Positions 8,531 to 16,729 of a stretch of 64,000 nucleotides of DNA are shown here, one piece after another. Source of the stretch: Pyrinomonadaceae bacterium (GTDB taxonomy: Bacteria > Acidobacteriota > Blastocatellia > Pyrinomonadales > Pyrinomonadaceae); NCBI GenBank assembly GCA_030841085.1, contig JAVEDP010000022.1, forward strand, positions 186,001-250,000. The letters run 5' to 3'. Under the pieces are notes generated by a model. That model saw only the letters and a list, made by a program, of their open reading frames with translations. It had not been told where the DNA came from and did no database searches. Position 1 is the first letter of the stretch. Each line of letters starts with the position of its first letter. The translations under genes were made by a program, and so were the position numbers.

Positions 8531-9298
8531 TCAAGTCGACGAAGCTTTCAAAATCCTACTGACTCCAGGTAGCTGCGGCCGCAGGACCAGCGTTAACCAG
8601 AGCATAAAGAAGTCGACTGCAGTTTTGGCAATCCTTCTAAAAGTGAAAAACTGCGACCGACCGTGTTTGCGGGAATAGTGGTGTACGGGTGTCTCCACGA
8701 AAAGACATCCTGCCACAGCGAGCTTGCGAACCAGTTCTACGCAGATAACACCGCTTGACGAAACCAAGTCCAATTCCTGGACAGCCTGCCGCCGCATCAG
8801 CCGAAAATCACAATCGACATCGCGGATCGGAAGATTGAATAGGCCACGCGCCAACCAATTGTATAGCGCACCAATCACAATTCTAAATCGGTTGTCAGAA
8901 CGTTTGACCTTGTAGCCATTGACCACGCTGACCTTGTGGGTCATTAGCGGATAGAGAACGGCGAGTTCGCGCACGTCATACTGACCGTCGCCATCGGTAT
9001 AAAAAATTAGTTCCTTACTTGCATGCGTGAATCCTGAACGAAGCGCCGCACCATAACCGAGGTTACGCTCATGATGAATGACATTTACGTTGGGAAACTG
9101 GGAGGCCAACCGGTCCAGGACCGCATGAGTGGAGTCGCTACTGCCGTCGTTTACGACGAGCACTTCAAAATCATCGCTCAAGCTGGAGACTGTAGCGAGC
9201 GCATTTGTGACTAGCGCTGCGATGCTTTGCTCATCATTGAAGGCAGGCAGGAAAACGGTGATGCTGCTATTGGTCAAAACCTTAGGGGCTGTAGGCAT
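8531..9298 (-). CDS. Family 2 glycosyltransferase
   Basis: This 255-residue GT-A fold enzyme begins MPTAPKVLTNSSITVFLPAF. It has the nucleotide-binding start FLPAFNDEQSI, the VLVVNDGSSDST segment, and the metal-binding DXD region YTDGDGQYDVREL. Near the C-terminus is a hydrophobic stretch (FFMLWLTLVLR), as in polyprenyl-phosphate glycosyltransferases of the DPM1/GtrB type, which fits a sugar-lipid product. The open frame extends to a GTG at 9370; the ATG at 9298 is preferred since the extra residues are not family-like. It heads the minus-strand sugar group, 150 bases upstream of the epimerase gene. Confidence 0.9.
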   Translation of the reverse strand: MPTAPKVLTNSSITVFLPAFNDEQSIAALVTNALATVSSLSDDFEVLVVNDGSSDSTHAVLDRLASQFPNVNVIHHERNLGYGAALRSGFTHASKELIFYTDGDGQYDVRELAVLYPLMTHKVSVVNGYKVKRSDNRFRIVIGALYNWLARGLFNLPIRDVDCDFRLMRRQAVQELDLVSSSGVICVELVRKLAVAGCLFVETPVHHYSRKHGRSQFFTFRRIAKTAVDFFMLWLTLVLRPQLPGVSRILKASST

Positions 9299-9533
9299 TT
9301 GATTGTATAAGCGGGGTAGCTTACTTACTGTAGTCCGGTTTATGCAAGTGCTCTTACAAACTGCCGACACTCAAAGCCCACGCCTTGACCTAATACGGGC
9401 TCTTCGGACCCGTGGGTGCAGTCAATTCCAGGTTCTACTCTTGCTCACCTTTTCGTGCTCGTCTCTTGTGACTTATGCATGCCTGTAATAAAGTCGTGCT
9501 CATACTTTCTAAACAAGTTTTTGAAGGGGATTG

Positions 9534-10982
9534 ATGAAAACGTCTCTATCTGACAGTTCTGTGCGCGATCTCGCCCGCCGACTTGCTGAGGCCAACAACG
9601 CCTTTGCCGCCACTTATCCGGGTGAAACCGGGAAGCGCCAGCCGGTGCACACCGTCTATGGCGGCGCGCATCTCTTTAAATCGGATTCAGCTTCGCGCCT
9701 GGGGGCGCTGGCACGTCGCTCGCTCGATCAGTTTGCTCCTGACTTCATCGCTTTCGCGAAAGCCATTGGTTTGTCCGGTGCCGACGAGCTACCGGAATCG
9801 ACAGAAGAAGACAACGGCTTGCGCGCCGATTTGGAAAATAATCCCGAGAGTGTTCGGCAGAAACACAAGACAGCGTGGCTGGCCCACACAATTTACAACC
9901 GCGTCATCGAGAAACTACGCCGTGAGCCGGTCGAGGATTTTCGCATTGACTTTGAAGACGGCTATGGCAATCGTCCCGACGAGGAAGAAGATGGCCACGC
10001 CGCCGCGGCCGCAGCAGAAGTCGCCGAGGGCATCCTGAACGTTACGCTGCCGCCGTTTATTGGCATTCGCATCAAGCCGTTTACTGAAGAGTTGCGCGCG
10101 CGCAGCATGCGCACTCTCGATATCTTTATTTCCACGCTGGTCGAGAAATCGGGCGGCAAACTTCCGGACAACTTCGTCGTGACGCTGCCAAAGATTACGA
10201 TCCCGGAACAGGTCAGCGCGCTCGCCGACGTGTTTGACGCACTCGAGCAAGCAAACGCTCTTGCTTCAAATTCACTCAAACTCGAAATGATGATCGAAAC
10301 TACTCAGTCGATCATCAACGATAGCGGCGCAATCAATCTGCCGTTGCTGCTCCGGGCCGCGCGCGGTCGTTGTGTCGCCGCGCACTTTGGCACCTACGAC
10401 TACACCGCGAGTTGCAGCATCACCGCAGCGCACCAGCACATGATGCATCCGGCCTGCGACTTTGCTAAAAACATGATGCAGGTTTCATTTGCCGGCAGCG
10501 GCATTTGGCTTTCCGATGGCGCGACAAACATCATGCCGGTGGCGCCGCATCGCTTCAGCGAAGGTGGTACACCGTTAACTGCGGAACAGATCAATGAAAA
10601 CCGCGAGGTGGTCCATCGCGCCTGGAAGCTCCATTACGATCACATCCAGCATTCGCTCGTAACTGCTTTTTATCAGGGTTGGGATTTGCATCCGGCGCAA
10701 CTGCCGACGCGCTATGCGGCCGTATATTCGTTCTTCCTGGAGAGTCTCGATGCGGCTTCTGAGCGTTTGAAGAATTTTGTAGACAAGGCCGCGAAGGCGA
10801 CTCTGGTGGGTGACGTTTTCGACGACGCCGCTACCGGCCAGGGTTTGTTGAATTACTTCCTGCGCGCGATTAACAGCGGCGCGTTGACGGAAGAAGAAGC
10901 CGTTGAACTTTCCGGATTGACGGTTGCCGAATTGCGCTCCGGCTCGTTTGTTAAGATTCTGAACAATCGACAGAATCTCTAA
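9534..10982 (+). CDS. DUF6986 family protein (HpcH/HpaI aldolase / citrate-lyase-like)
   Basis: This 482-residue protein resembles the DUF6986 group of the TIM-barrel aldolase/citrate lyase superfamily. Visible features are RIDFEDGYGNRPDEEE near residue 140, GIRIKPF, the metal-binding acidic segment LEMMIETTQSI near residue 247, and RCVAAHFGTYDYTASCSI near residue 282. The ATG at 9534 is chosen because AAGGGG lies five bases upstream. The reaction is not established. Proteins of this superfamily cleave or form C-C bonds of 2-oxo acids or CoA esters. From memory, DUF6986 genes occur near purine-degradation genes in some bacteria, and such a cluster follows here at 14580-26088, but on the other strand. 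Confidence 0.8.
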   Translation: MKTSLSDSSVRDLARRLAEANNAFAATYPGETGKRQPVHTVYGGAHLFKSDSASRLGALARRSLDQFAPDFIAFAKAIGLSGADELPESTEEDNGLRADLENNPESVRQKHKTAWLAHTIYNRVIEKLRREPVEDFRIDFEDGYGNRPDEEEDGHAAAAAAEVAEGILNVTLPPFIGIRIKPFTEELRARSMRTLDIFISTLVEKSGGKLPDNFVVTLPKITIPEQVSALADVFDALEQANALASNSLKLEMMIETTQSIINDSGAINLPLLLRAARGRCVAAHFGTYDYTASCSITAAHQHMMHPACDFAKNMMQVSFAGSGIWLSDGATNIMPVAPHRFSEGGTPLTAEQINENREVVHRAWKLHYDHIQHSLVTAFYQGWDLHPAQLPTRYAAVYSFFLESLDAASERLKNFVDKAAKATLVGDVFDDAATGQGLLNYFLRAINSGALTEEEAVELSGLTVAELRSGSFVKILNNRQNL

Positions 10983-11269
10983 CACCTGGGGAGGAATTAG
11001 CACGCGGAATACAACAGCGCGCGCAGGCGATTTTGCTCACCCACAGCGCGCCAGTGCGGGTCCCTGCTGAAGCGCGTGTTTGAACAGTCCTATGCCTTGA
11101 CAAAGCCTCTGACGAGAGTCATATTCTCGGCACGCAATGGCAGGCCCACACCTGCGCAGCACCAATTCACTCTGTTTACCGGGACCACCCTTACAAGATC
11201 CACGTAACCTAAAGGGCAACTCGCAGAGCGATTGGATTTCCCACAAACTACCCACCAAAGGAGTGTTTT

Positions 11270-11764
11270 ATGAGCACAGCAAACATGAACATCTGGGTCA
11301 CAGGATTCGGTGATCCATGCCACATCGAGGACACGGATAACTGGTTCGTCCACATCGTGGATTGCGAAGGCAAGCCGCTGAAATATTGCGGCAAGATCTA
11401 CGCATTCCTGGAAGCGAAGTGCGGGCACCTGGAGGTCAACGTTCCGCCAGGCTGCTATGCGGTCTTTGCTGGCCACAGCCCAAAACCTTCGGCCCCGCAT
11501 CCGTTCGGTAACCGGCTAACGCATGTGTCGGTAGTGCGCGTGAACTGCGGTGATCACGCGTGCGTCACATTGTTCTCGCCAACGATGTGGTTCTGCGGCA
11601 ACTGGTTCGCGCATGCGGTCCAAACGCAAACGGCTGCGCTGGAGCAGGCCAAGATCGACCCCAAGCTTGCCACGAATGCAGTGCAGGCGGTTCGGGCGCT
11701 GCTCGAGAAGCTTCCGGTTGATCCGTTCACGGCGAACACGCGCCAGTTCGAAAAGGACAGATAG
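11270..11764 (+). CDS. Cysteine-rich hypothetical protein
   Basis: This 164-residue protein has no signal peptide. AAAGGAG seven bases before the ATG supports the start. It holds eight cysteines at roughly residues 17, 32, 40, 51, 62, 93, 98 and 109, many in short GxC or CG contexts (YCGKIYAF, VNCGDHAC, FCGNWF). The middle, VDCEGKPLKYCG then GHLEVNVPPGCYAVFAGH, reads like a small beta-sandwich of the carboxypeptidase-regulatory/CnaB kind. The C-terminal third is helical and lacks cysteine. I do not recognise a family or a function. Metal binding or a redox role would be a guess. Confidence 0.75.
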   Translation: MSTANMNIWVTGFGDPCHIEDTDNWFVHIVDCEGKPLKYCGKIYAFLEAKCGHLEVNVPPGCYAVFAGHSPKPSAPHPFGNRLTHVSVVRVNCGDHACVTLFSPTMWFCGNWFAHAVQTQTAALEQAKIDPKLATNAVQAVRALLEKLPVDPFTANTRQFEKDR

Positions 11765-12278
11765 GGTGGTCGAGGCTCGCCTCTCGCGTCCCACGCATCC
11801 CAAAGAAATCCGCACAACGAAGATTTCAGTAAGGAAGATGTAAGTAATGGTCGAGAGTATGAGTCACCCTAGGGCACAACCGTCTGTTTCCCAGCGGGTA
11901 GGCCATAATAGAGGGTCTGCTCGCTGGGGAAAGACTTAGCAGCGGCGCCACGAACTTGCCTCAGTTCGTCAAGGAACGCTTTTCTGAAGCGAGCATTCTT
12001 GCGTTACGATCTGCCGCTGGGTGGAGTTGTGCGCGCACGAAACGCTCGCGGCTTTTTGCTGCAAGCGGCGCGGGTTTGCCGTGGTGAGACGCGCGGCGCA
12101 TGGAAATTACAGCGCCTCTGGTTGATCACGTTATCGCGCGCGCCGGTGCGGCAATGACTGCTGTCATTTCCGATCCCGCTCCGCAGCCTCTTCGCTGTCC
12201 ATCCCGAACTGCTCGCGCTAGCATTACAGATCATTCAGTTGTACTCTGAACTTCTTGAGGGCGTTTCCGGAGGTCTAA
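11765..12278. other. Intergenic stretch with one long hairpin
   Basis: No supported gene lies here. GTCTGTTTCCCAGCG at 11882-11896 can pair with CGCTGGGGAAAGAC at 11922-11935, giving a long stem with a loop of about 25 bases. No T-run follows, so it is not a simple terminator. The remainder is ordinary GC-rich sequence. The last bases before 12279 contain a strong ribosome site (GGAGGT) for the next gene. Confidence 0.45.
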
Positions 12279-13955
12279 ATGAAAATCGTTCTTAGCTTGC
12301 TGCTTCTATCGACACTTTTGCTGAGCAGTATTTCAGGAATGCAAAAACGAAATACACGGAAGGCAGCCGGCGATCCGGATCTGGCAAAGAAGATTGCCCG
12401 CTTCGCGCCAACGACATTGACGGCCAGTCTCACTAAATTATCCGCGCGTGATCGACAGGCGCTTATCAAGATCATTGCCGCCGCAAAACTTCTGGATCCG
12501 CTGTTTCTTCGTCAAGTGTGGAGCGGCAACGATGCTTTGAAAGCAAAGCTCGAGGCCGACAAGACTGCGGCTGGCCGCCAGCGTCTGCACTATTTTCTGA
12601 TCAACGATGGACCATGGTCTCGGCTGGATAGCAATGAACCGTTTATCGAGGGCGTGCCCAAAGAGAAACCGCCGCAAGCGAATTTTTATCCGGACGACAT
12701 CACCAAAGACGAATTCAATTCCTGGCTAGCGGGTTTGCCGGGCTCCGAGAAAGAAAACGCAACTGGCTACTTTTACACCATTCGCCGCGACGCGAGCCGC
12801 AAGTTAATGAGCGTGCCGTACAGCCAGGAGTATCGCGAGTTTCTTGAACCCGCCGCAAAACTCTTGCGCGAGGCTGCAGCATTGACCACCAACCGCACGC
12901 TGAAGAATTTCCTCAGCAAGCGCGCCGATGCGTTTACTTCAAATGACTATTACGCAAGCGATGTTGCCTGGATGGACCTCGATGCGCCTATCGACGTCAC
13001 CATCGGTCCTTACGAAACATACGAAGACGAACTTTTCGGTTATAAAGCCGCGTTCGAGGCGTACGTAACGCTGACCGACGCCGTCGAATCGGCAAAGCTC
13101 AAGAAGTTCAGTCAATATCTTCAGGAGATCGAAAACAATCTTCCGCTCGACGCGCGGTATCGCAATCCGAAACTCGGCGCGTCCTCGCCGATGCGGGTCG
13201 TCAACGAAGTATTCGCTTCCGGTGAAGGAAACAACGGCGTGCAAACCGCGGCGTTCAATCTTCCCAACGACGAGCGGGTGGTTAAAGAAAAAGGCTCTGC
13301 TCGAATCATGTTAAAGAATGTGCAGGACGCCAAGTTCAACAAGGTTCTGATTCCTATCTCGAGCGAAGTACTGACCGTTGCCCAGCAGCGCGATATTGCG
13401 TTCGATTCGTTCTTCACGCACATTCTGATGCACGAGCTGATGCACGGACTTGGACCACATAACATCTCGGTTGCGGGACAAGCGACCACGGTGCGTTTGC
13501 AACTCAAGGATAAATATTCCGCGATTGAAGAGGCCAAGGCGGATGTGACCGGCTTATGGGCGCTGCAATATTTGATCGACAAGGGCGTGATCGACAAACA
13601 AATGCAGCGCACGCTGTACACCACTTATCTGGCAAGCATGTTTCGTTCAGTTCGTTTTGGACTAACTGAATCGCACGCGCGCGGGGTGGCCATGCAGTTC
13701 AACTACTTCGCGGACGAAGGCGCGATCAAGTTTGACGAACGCACCAACAAGTTCAGTGTCGACAATGCGAAGATAAAAGACGCTGTGCGGAAGCTGACGC
13801 ACGAGTTGTTGACGATTGAGGCGGAAGGGTCCTACGACAAGGCGAAGGCGATACTCGATAAGTATTCGTTGATTCGGCCGCCGATGAAGGGCGCGCTGGA
13901 TCGATTGGCGACTGTGCCGGTTGATATTGAACCAATCTTCCCGCTGGCAAAGTAA
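12279..13955 (+). CDS. Secreted zinc metallopeptidase, dipeptidyl-peptidase III (M49)-like
   Basis: This 558-residue protein starts with a signal peptide (MKIVLSLLLLSTLLLSSISG) and is preceded by a perfect GGAGGT. The catalytic zinc motif is HELMHGLGPHNI near residue 385 (HExxH), followed about 45 residues later by EEAKADVTGLW, supplying the second glutamate. This combination matches the bacterial DPP III-like proteins annotated as family M49, in which the classical HExxGH is replaced by HExxH. It probably trims peptides outside the cytoplasm. It stands alone between gaps, with yefM-yoeB 54 bases downstream. Confidence 0.82.
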   Translation: MKIVLSLLLLSTLLLSSISGMQKRNTRKAAGDPDLAKKIARFAPTTLTASLTKLSARDRQALIKIIAAAKLLDPLFLRQVWSGNDALKAKLEADKTAAGRQRLHYFLINDGPWSRLDSNEPFIEGVPKEKPPQANFYPDDITKDEFNSWLAGLPGSEKENATGYFYTIRRDASRKLMSVPYSQEYREFLEPAAKLLREAAALTTNRTLKNFLSKRADAFTSNDYYASDVAWMDLDAPIDVTIGPYETYEDELFGYKAAFEAYVTLTDAVESAKLKKFSQYLQEIENNLPLDARYRNPKLGASSPMRVVNEVFASGEGNNGVQTAAFNLPNDERVVKEKGSARIMLKNVQDAKFNKVLIPISSEVLTVAQQRDIAFDSFFTHILMHELMHGLGPHNISVAGQATTVRLQLKDKYSAIEEAKADVTGLWALQYLIDKGVIDKQMQRTLYTTYLASMFRSVRFGLTESHARGVAMQFNYFADEGAIKFDERTNKFSVDNAKIKDAVRKLTHELLTIEAEGSYDKAKAILDKYSLIRPPMKGALDRLATVPVDIEPIFPLAK

Positions 13956-13968
13956 AAGAGATCGGCAC

Positions 13969-14009
13969 TTGACGGCTTATTCAAGTATACGTACAGTAAG
14001 ACTGTACAT
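13969..14009 (+). promoter_or_regulatory. yefM-yoeB promoter with overlapping TGTACA operator
   Basis: TTGACG (13969-13974) and TACAGT (13992-13997) form a sigma70-like pair with a 17-base spacer. Overlapping the -10 box is the inverted repeat GTACAG (13991-13996) / CTGTAC (14002-14007), with a full TGTACA core at 14003-14008 right before the ATG. TGTACA palindromes are the known operator core for the YefM-YoeB complex in E. coli, so autorepression is likely. Confidence 0.72.
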
Positions 14010-14300
14010 ATGGCACACCGAACAACCTACACCAACGCAAGGGCTAACTTTGCCACTCTGTGTGACAAGGTGGCTGACGATCGTGAAGTCATAATCATCA
14101 CAAGACGAAACTCGGCGGACGTCGCACTGGTGGCGGCACAAGAGTTATCCAGCTTATTGGAAACGGCTCATCTTTTGAGATCACCCAAAAATGCCCGGCG
14201 CCTTCTCTCGGCCATGAACCGAGCCAAGGCGGGAAAAGGCAAGGCCCAGTCGCTAAACAAATTGCGTCGGGAGATGGGGCTTGAGCCAGTCAAAGAATAA
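14010..14300 (+). CDS. yefM: Type II antitoxin, Phd/YefM family
   Basis: This 96-residue protein has the YefM fold sequence: YTNARANFATLCDKVADDRE at the N-terminus, VIIITRRNSADVALVAAQEL in the middle (the DNA-binding dimer part), and a basic, flexible C-terminal half that would wrap the toxin. The start at 14010 is only one base after the TGTACA operator, so the message has a very short leader. It overlaps the toxin gene by 20 bases. The complex with YoeB should bind the operator and repress the pair. Confidence 0.92.
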   Translation: MAHRTTYTNARANFATLCDKVADDREVIIITRRNSADVALVAAQELSSLLETAHLLRSPKNARRLLSAMNRAKAGKGKAQSLNKLRREMGLEPVKE

Positions 14301-14568
14301 TCCTCAACTCAAACGTGAAGCTGTCTTTGAACCGGAATTCAGGGAAGATCTGCGTTATTGGATTAAGGCTGACAGGAAGACTGCTCTGCGGGCTTTCGAC
14401 TTGATCGAAGCGATTATGCGCGATCCCTTTCAGGGCATTGGAAAGCCTGAACCGCTTCGCCATTTTCTGTCTGGAGCCTGGTCACGCCGCTTAACTGAGG
14501 AGCATCGAGTCGTATATGTCGTCACCAAAGACCGTATCGATTTTTTGCAAGCTCGTTATCACTACTGA
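14281..14568 (+). CDS. yoeB: Type II toxin, YoeB family mRNA interferase
   Basis: This 95-residue protein is a RelE-fold ribosome-dependent mRNA endonuclease. Family landmarks are FREDLRYWIKADRKTALRAF, FQGIGKPEPLRHFLSGAWSR, the EEHRVVYVV strand and the C-terminal ARYHY, whose His and Tyr complete the active site. The probable start is TTG at 14281 with GGGAGATGGGG just upstream, and it overlaps the antitoxin. The gene ends 11 bases from the convergent puuD gene, so no room remains for a separate terminator. Confidence 0.92.
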   Translation: MSQSKNNPQLKREAVFEPEFREDLRYWIKADRKTALRAFDLIEAIMRDPFQGIGKPEPLRHFLSGAWSRRLTEEHRVVYVVTKDRIDFLQARYHY

Positions 14569-14579
14569 AGCCTTTTTCT

Positions 14580-15407
14580 TTACGCTCTGCGAATAAACTT
14601 CGCCGCAACCCAGCCGACCAAGATCAAAATTGCGAGAATGACCCAGTTGTAGCGGTCGCCATAAGTAACGCCCGGAAAGTGATTGCTGATCATGAGGAAC
14701 ACGAGCGGCACGGCCATGAAGGTATTTTGTTTTGAGCGCAGCTTTGCCTGCGCACTCAAACGATCGTCAGGTTTTTCTCCGGCGTTGATGGCTGCGATCA
14801 TTTTCTTTTGCGCCGGCAGAATGCGTATCCAGACATTCGCCGCCATGATTGTTCCCATCATCGCGCCCACATGAATGTACACCGCGCGCGCGCTCAGGAA
14901 ACCAGTCAATACGAAACCGACGCCAACCAGCAACACGTAAGCAACCACAGCAAACGCTTTTTCATTCTTTCCCAAAGGCGAGAGCATTAGCAGATCGTAA
15001 ACAATCCAGCCGCCGATTAGCACGCCAACGCCGAGCGCCACCGCCGCGCCGACGCTGATGTCACACACATCCGGATCAACCAGCGCCCCGCCGCCCATGT
15101 AAAACAGCAGAACTAAAAGCGCCATACCGCTCAGCCAGGTCGTGCCTGCTTCCCAGCGAAACCAATGCAGCGTGCGCGAAGCCAGGTCAGGTACCTTGCG
15201 TTTCTCGACCACATAAAAGCCGCCGCTATGGACCATCCAAATCTGTGCTGCTTGACCGGTATTCGCCATGGCCTTTTCTTCTTCGGTCAGGCGCGCGTCG
15301 AGCCAGGTGAAATAGTAAGTAGTGCCGACCCACATGATGCCCGCGAATACATGTATCCAGCGGAAGATTAGGTTCAGCCATTCACTGATGGTTGGATTGA
15401 TGTTCAT
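14580..15407 (-). CDS. puuD: Urate hydroxylase PuuD (membrane domain only)
   Basis: This 275-residue membrane protein corresponds to the N-terminal urate oxidase domain of PuuD, which converts urate to 5-hydroxyisourate. It starts with LNLIFRWIHVFAGIMWVGTT and shows the conserved WMVHSGGFYVVEKRKVP segment and about seven or eight transmembrane helices. Classical PuuD carries a C-terminal cytochrome c domain; here the protein ends right after the last helix (LAILILVGWVAAKFIRRA), with no CxxCH. Electrons must therefore pass to another carrier. It is the last gene of the purine run, 147 bases after uraH, with a palindromic repeat between. Confidence 0.9.
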   Translation of the reverse strand: MNINPTISEWLNLIFRWIHVFAGIMWVGTTYYFTWLDARLTEEEKAMANTGQAAQIWMVHSGGFYVVEKRKVPDLASRTLHWFRWEAGTTWLSGMALLVLLFYMGGGALVDPDVCDISVGAAVALGVGVLIGGWIVYDLLMLSPLGKNEKAFAVVAYVLLVGVGFVLTGFLSARAVYIHVGAMMGTIMAANVWIRILPAQKKMIAAINAGEKPDDRLSAQAKLRSKQNTFMAVPLVFLMISNHFPGVTYGDRYNWVILAILILVGWVAAKFIRRA

Positions 15408-15463
15408 TTCTTATTTTTTCTAACCCGCGCAGCGGGTGGAAGCCGCGCTTCGCGGCTCTTGCC

Positions 15464-15550
15464 GTAAAGCAAACTGTTAGTTTGCGTTGGCTGGTGGTCA
15501 CTTAGATGAAAGGTGTTCCGAGCCGTCCGCAAACTAACAGTTTGCTTTAC
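15464..15550. repeat. REP-pair element, GTAAAGC family, copy A
   Basis: Two copies of a 23-base unit, 15464-15486 and 15528-15550, face each other. Each holds the small palindrome GCAAACTGTTAGTTTGC, so each unit forms a hairpin and the pair forms a larger one. The same unit is present at 18074-18157, 42638-42722 and 53282-53436. It lies between puuD and uraH, three bases after the uraH stop. Confidence 0.88.
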
Positions 15551-15553
15551 AAT

Positions 15554-15898
15554 TTAACTGCCGCGATAAGTCGAATAGCCGTACGGGCTGAGCAAAAGTG
15601 GAATGTGATAATGCTGCGCGGCATCTTCAACGCGAAAGACCACCGCGACCTGCGGATAGAAACACTCAACATTAAGAGTCGAGAAATAAGCTTCGGTGTC
15701 GAACACAAGCCGGTAGGTGCCTCGCTCGATAGGTTCGTCTACCAGAAAAAAAGGTTTCACGCGCCCGTCGGTGTCGGTCGACGCGTGACTAAGCTCGGTC
15801 CAACTTTCATCAGTGTTTTGAATTGCGAGCGAGACAGCAACGCCACTGGCCGGCGCCCCCCGCGCGATGTCGAGAATATGCGTTGAGATCGTGCTCAT
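15554..15898 (-). CDS. uraH: 5-hydroxyisourate hydrolase
   Basis: This 114-residue transthyretin-like enzyme hydrolyses 5-hydroxyisourate to OHCU. It has the N-terminal STISTHILDIARGAPASGVAV with the active His, the central TDTDGRVKPF segment with the conserved Arg, and the family's signature end YRGS. The length is typical. It sits 106 bases downstream of uraD in the purine cluster, and a GTAAAGC repeat begins three bases after its stop. Confidence 0.95.
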   Translation of the reverse strand: MSTISTHILDIARGAPASGVAVSLAIQNTDESWTELSHASTDTDGRVKPFFLVDEPIERGTYRLVFDTEAYFSTLNVECFYPQVAVVFRVEDAAQHYHIPLLLSPYGYSTYRGS

Positions 15899-15903
15899 TG
15901 TTT

Positions 15904-16000
15904 GGTCAGTCTGTTGTCAGTGGTCAGTCGTCTTGTCAGTTGGATTCCAAGCGCCGTCAGTTTACCAGACAACTGACAACGAACCACGGACCACGGACAA
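15904..16000. repeat. Intergenic GGTCAGT/TGTCAGT simple repeat
   Basis: Between uraH and uraD the plus strand carries repeats of GTCAGT (TTGTCAGTGGTCAGTCGTC) and then the opposite sense (CAACTGACAACGAACCACGG, ACCACGGACAACCAACT). This makes an imperfect inverted pair, another of the palindromic intergenic elements of this genome. Confidence 0.45.
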
Positions 16001-16004
16001 CCAA

Positions 16005-16520
16005 CTAAACTTCAACCAGCTTCTGCAAACGCAACTTAGTAATCTTTGCTTGTTCGGCGGCGGCGATGCGCAATTCTTCAGCGGGATTATTTTCTAAGCG
16101 ACTGCGAAGAATTGCCAGCATCTCCTCGGAACTCTTGCCGCTGGCGCAAACAATAAAGATGTAACCAAATTTGTCTTCGTATTTCTGATTGAGCTCGGCA
16201 AGCGTCGTCAGGGTGCTGTTTGTGGCGTCAGCGATGCCGGCTTGTTCCGCCTCGGACCATTGTTTGGATTGTTCGGAAGTTGCGGCGGCTGCTTTCTGCT
16301 CGCCGATTTTTGGATGACTAAGAAAAGCTTCCAGCCAATCACCAGGCTCGAGCGACCACCAAACGCGATCCGCTTCGGCGATCAAGTCGTCAAAACTTTC
16401 AAAAGGCAACTGGGCAGACATCCGTTCAGCCCATTGTTTTGAGCCGCAGCACTTGAGTAGTTCATTCTTCGCTTCGGCAGCCGTCAATGAATTCAACGAA
16501 GCAAGTTTTGATGTTTTCAA
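16005..16520 (-). CDS. uraD: OHCU decarboxylase
   Basis: This 171-residue enzyme makes S-allantoin from OHCU. It shows the catalytic histidine motif SHPKIGEQKA near residue 71, the EAEQAGI segment with conserved Glu, and the strongly conserved KFGYIFIVCASGKSSEEML near residue 115. The length matches the family. It lies between alc (upstream) and uraH (downstream), completing the urate-to-allantoin steps with puuD and uraH. Confidence 0.95.
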   Translation of the reverse strand: MKTSKLASLNSLTAAEAKNELLKCCGSKQWAERMSAQLPFESFDDLIAEADRVWWSLEPGDWLEAFLSHPKIGEQKAAAATSEQSKQWSEAEQAGIADATNSTLTTLAELNQKYEDKFGYIFIVCASGKSSEEMLAILRSRLENNPAEELRIAAAEQAKITKLRLQKLVEV

Positions 16521-16560
16521 GTTTGCTTGAATCCAATTCTTGTTCGCGCTTCGCGCTCAT

Positions 16561-16676
16561 TGCGGGCGAGACGCCCGCAGTCCCAGTAGCGACCGGATGT
16601 TACACGCATGTTGAATATAGAAGGTCAGAAAATTAGTTTGGCCGCACGGTTGAGTGGTTGCATCCGGTCGCTACCG
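16561..16676. repeat. Inverted repeat, GTAGCGACCGG family, copy A
   Basis: CAGTAGCGACCGGATG (16584-16599) is mirrored by CATCCGGTCGCTACCG (16661-16676). A separate GC hairpin TGCGGGCGAGACGCCCGCA lies at 16561-16579. A longer relative is at 46973-47142. The element fills the space between uraD and alc. Confidence 0.7.
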
Positions 16677-16729
16677 CTCGCGGTTCCGCAATAAAGCCCT
16701 TCTCTTTGAGGGTAATTTCCTATTTGAAC

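Noticed and set aside
12004-12234. 76-codon minus-strand frame in the gap before the metallopeptidase
   Set aside because: It has an Arg/Ser/Ala-rich composition typical of GC-rich chance frames and no ribosome site.
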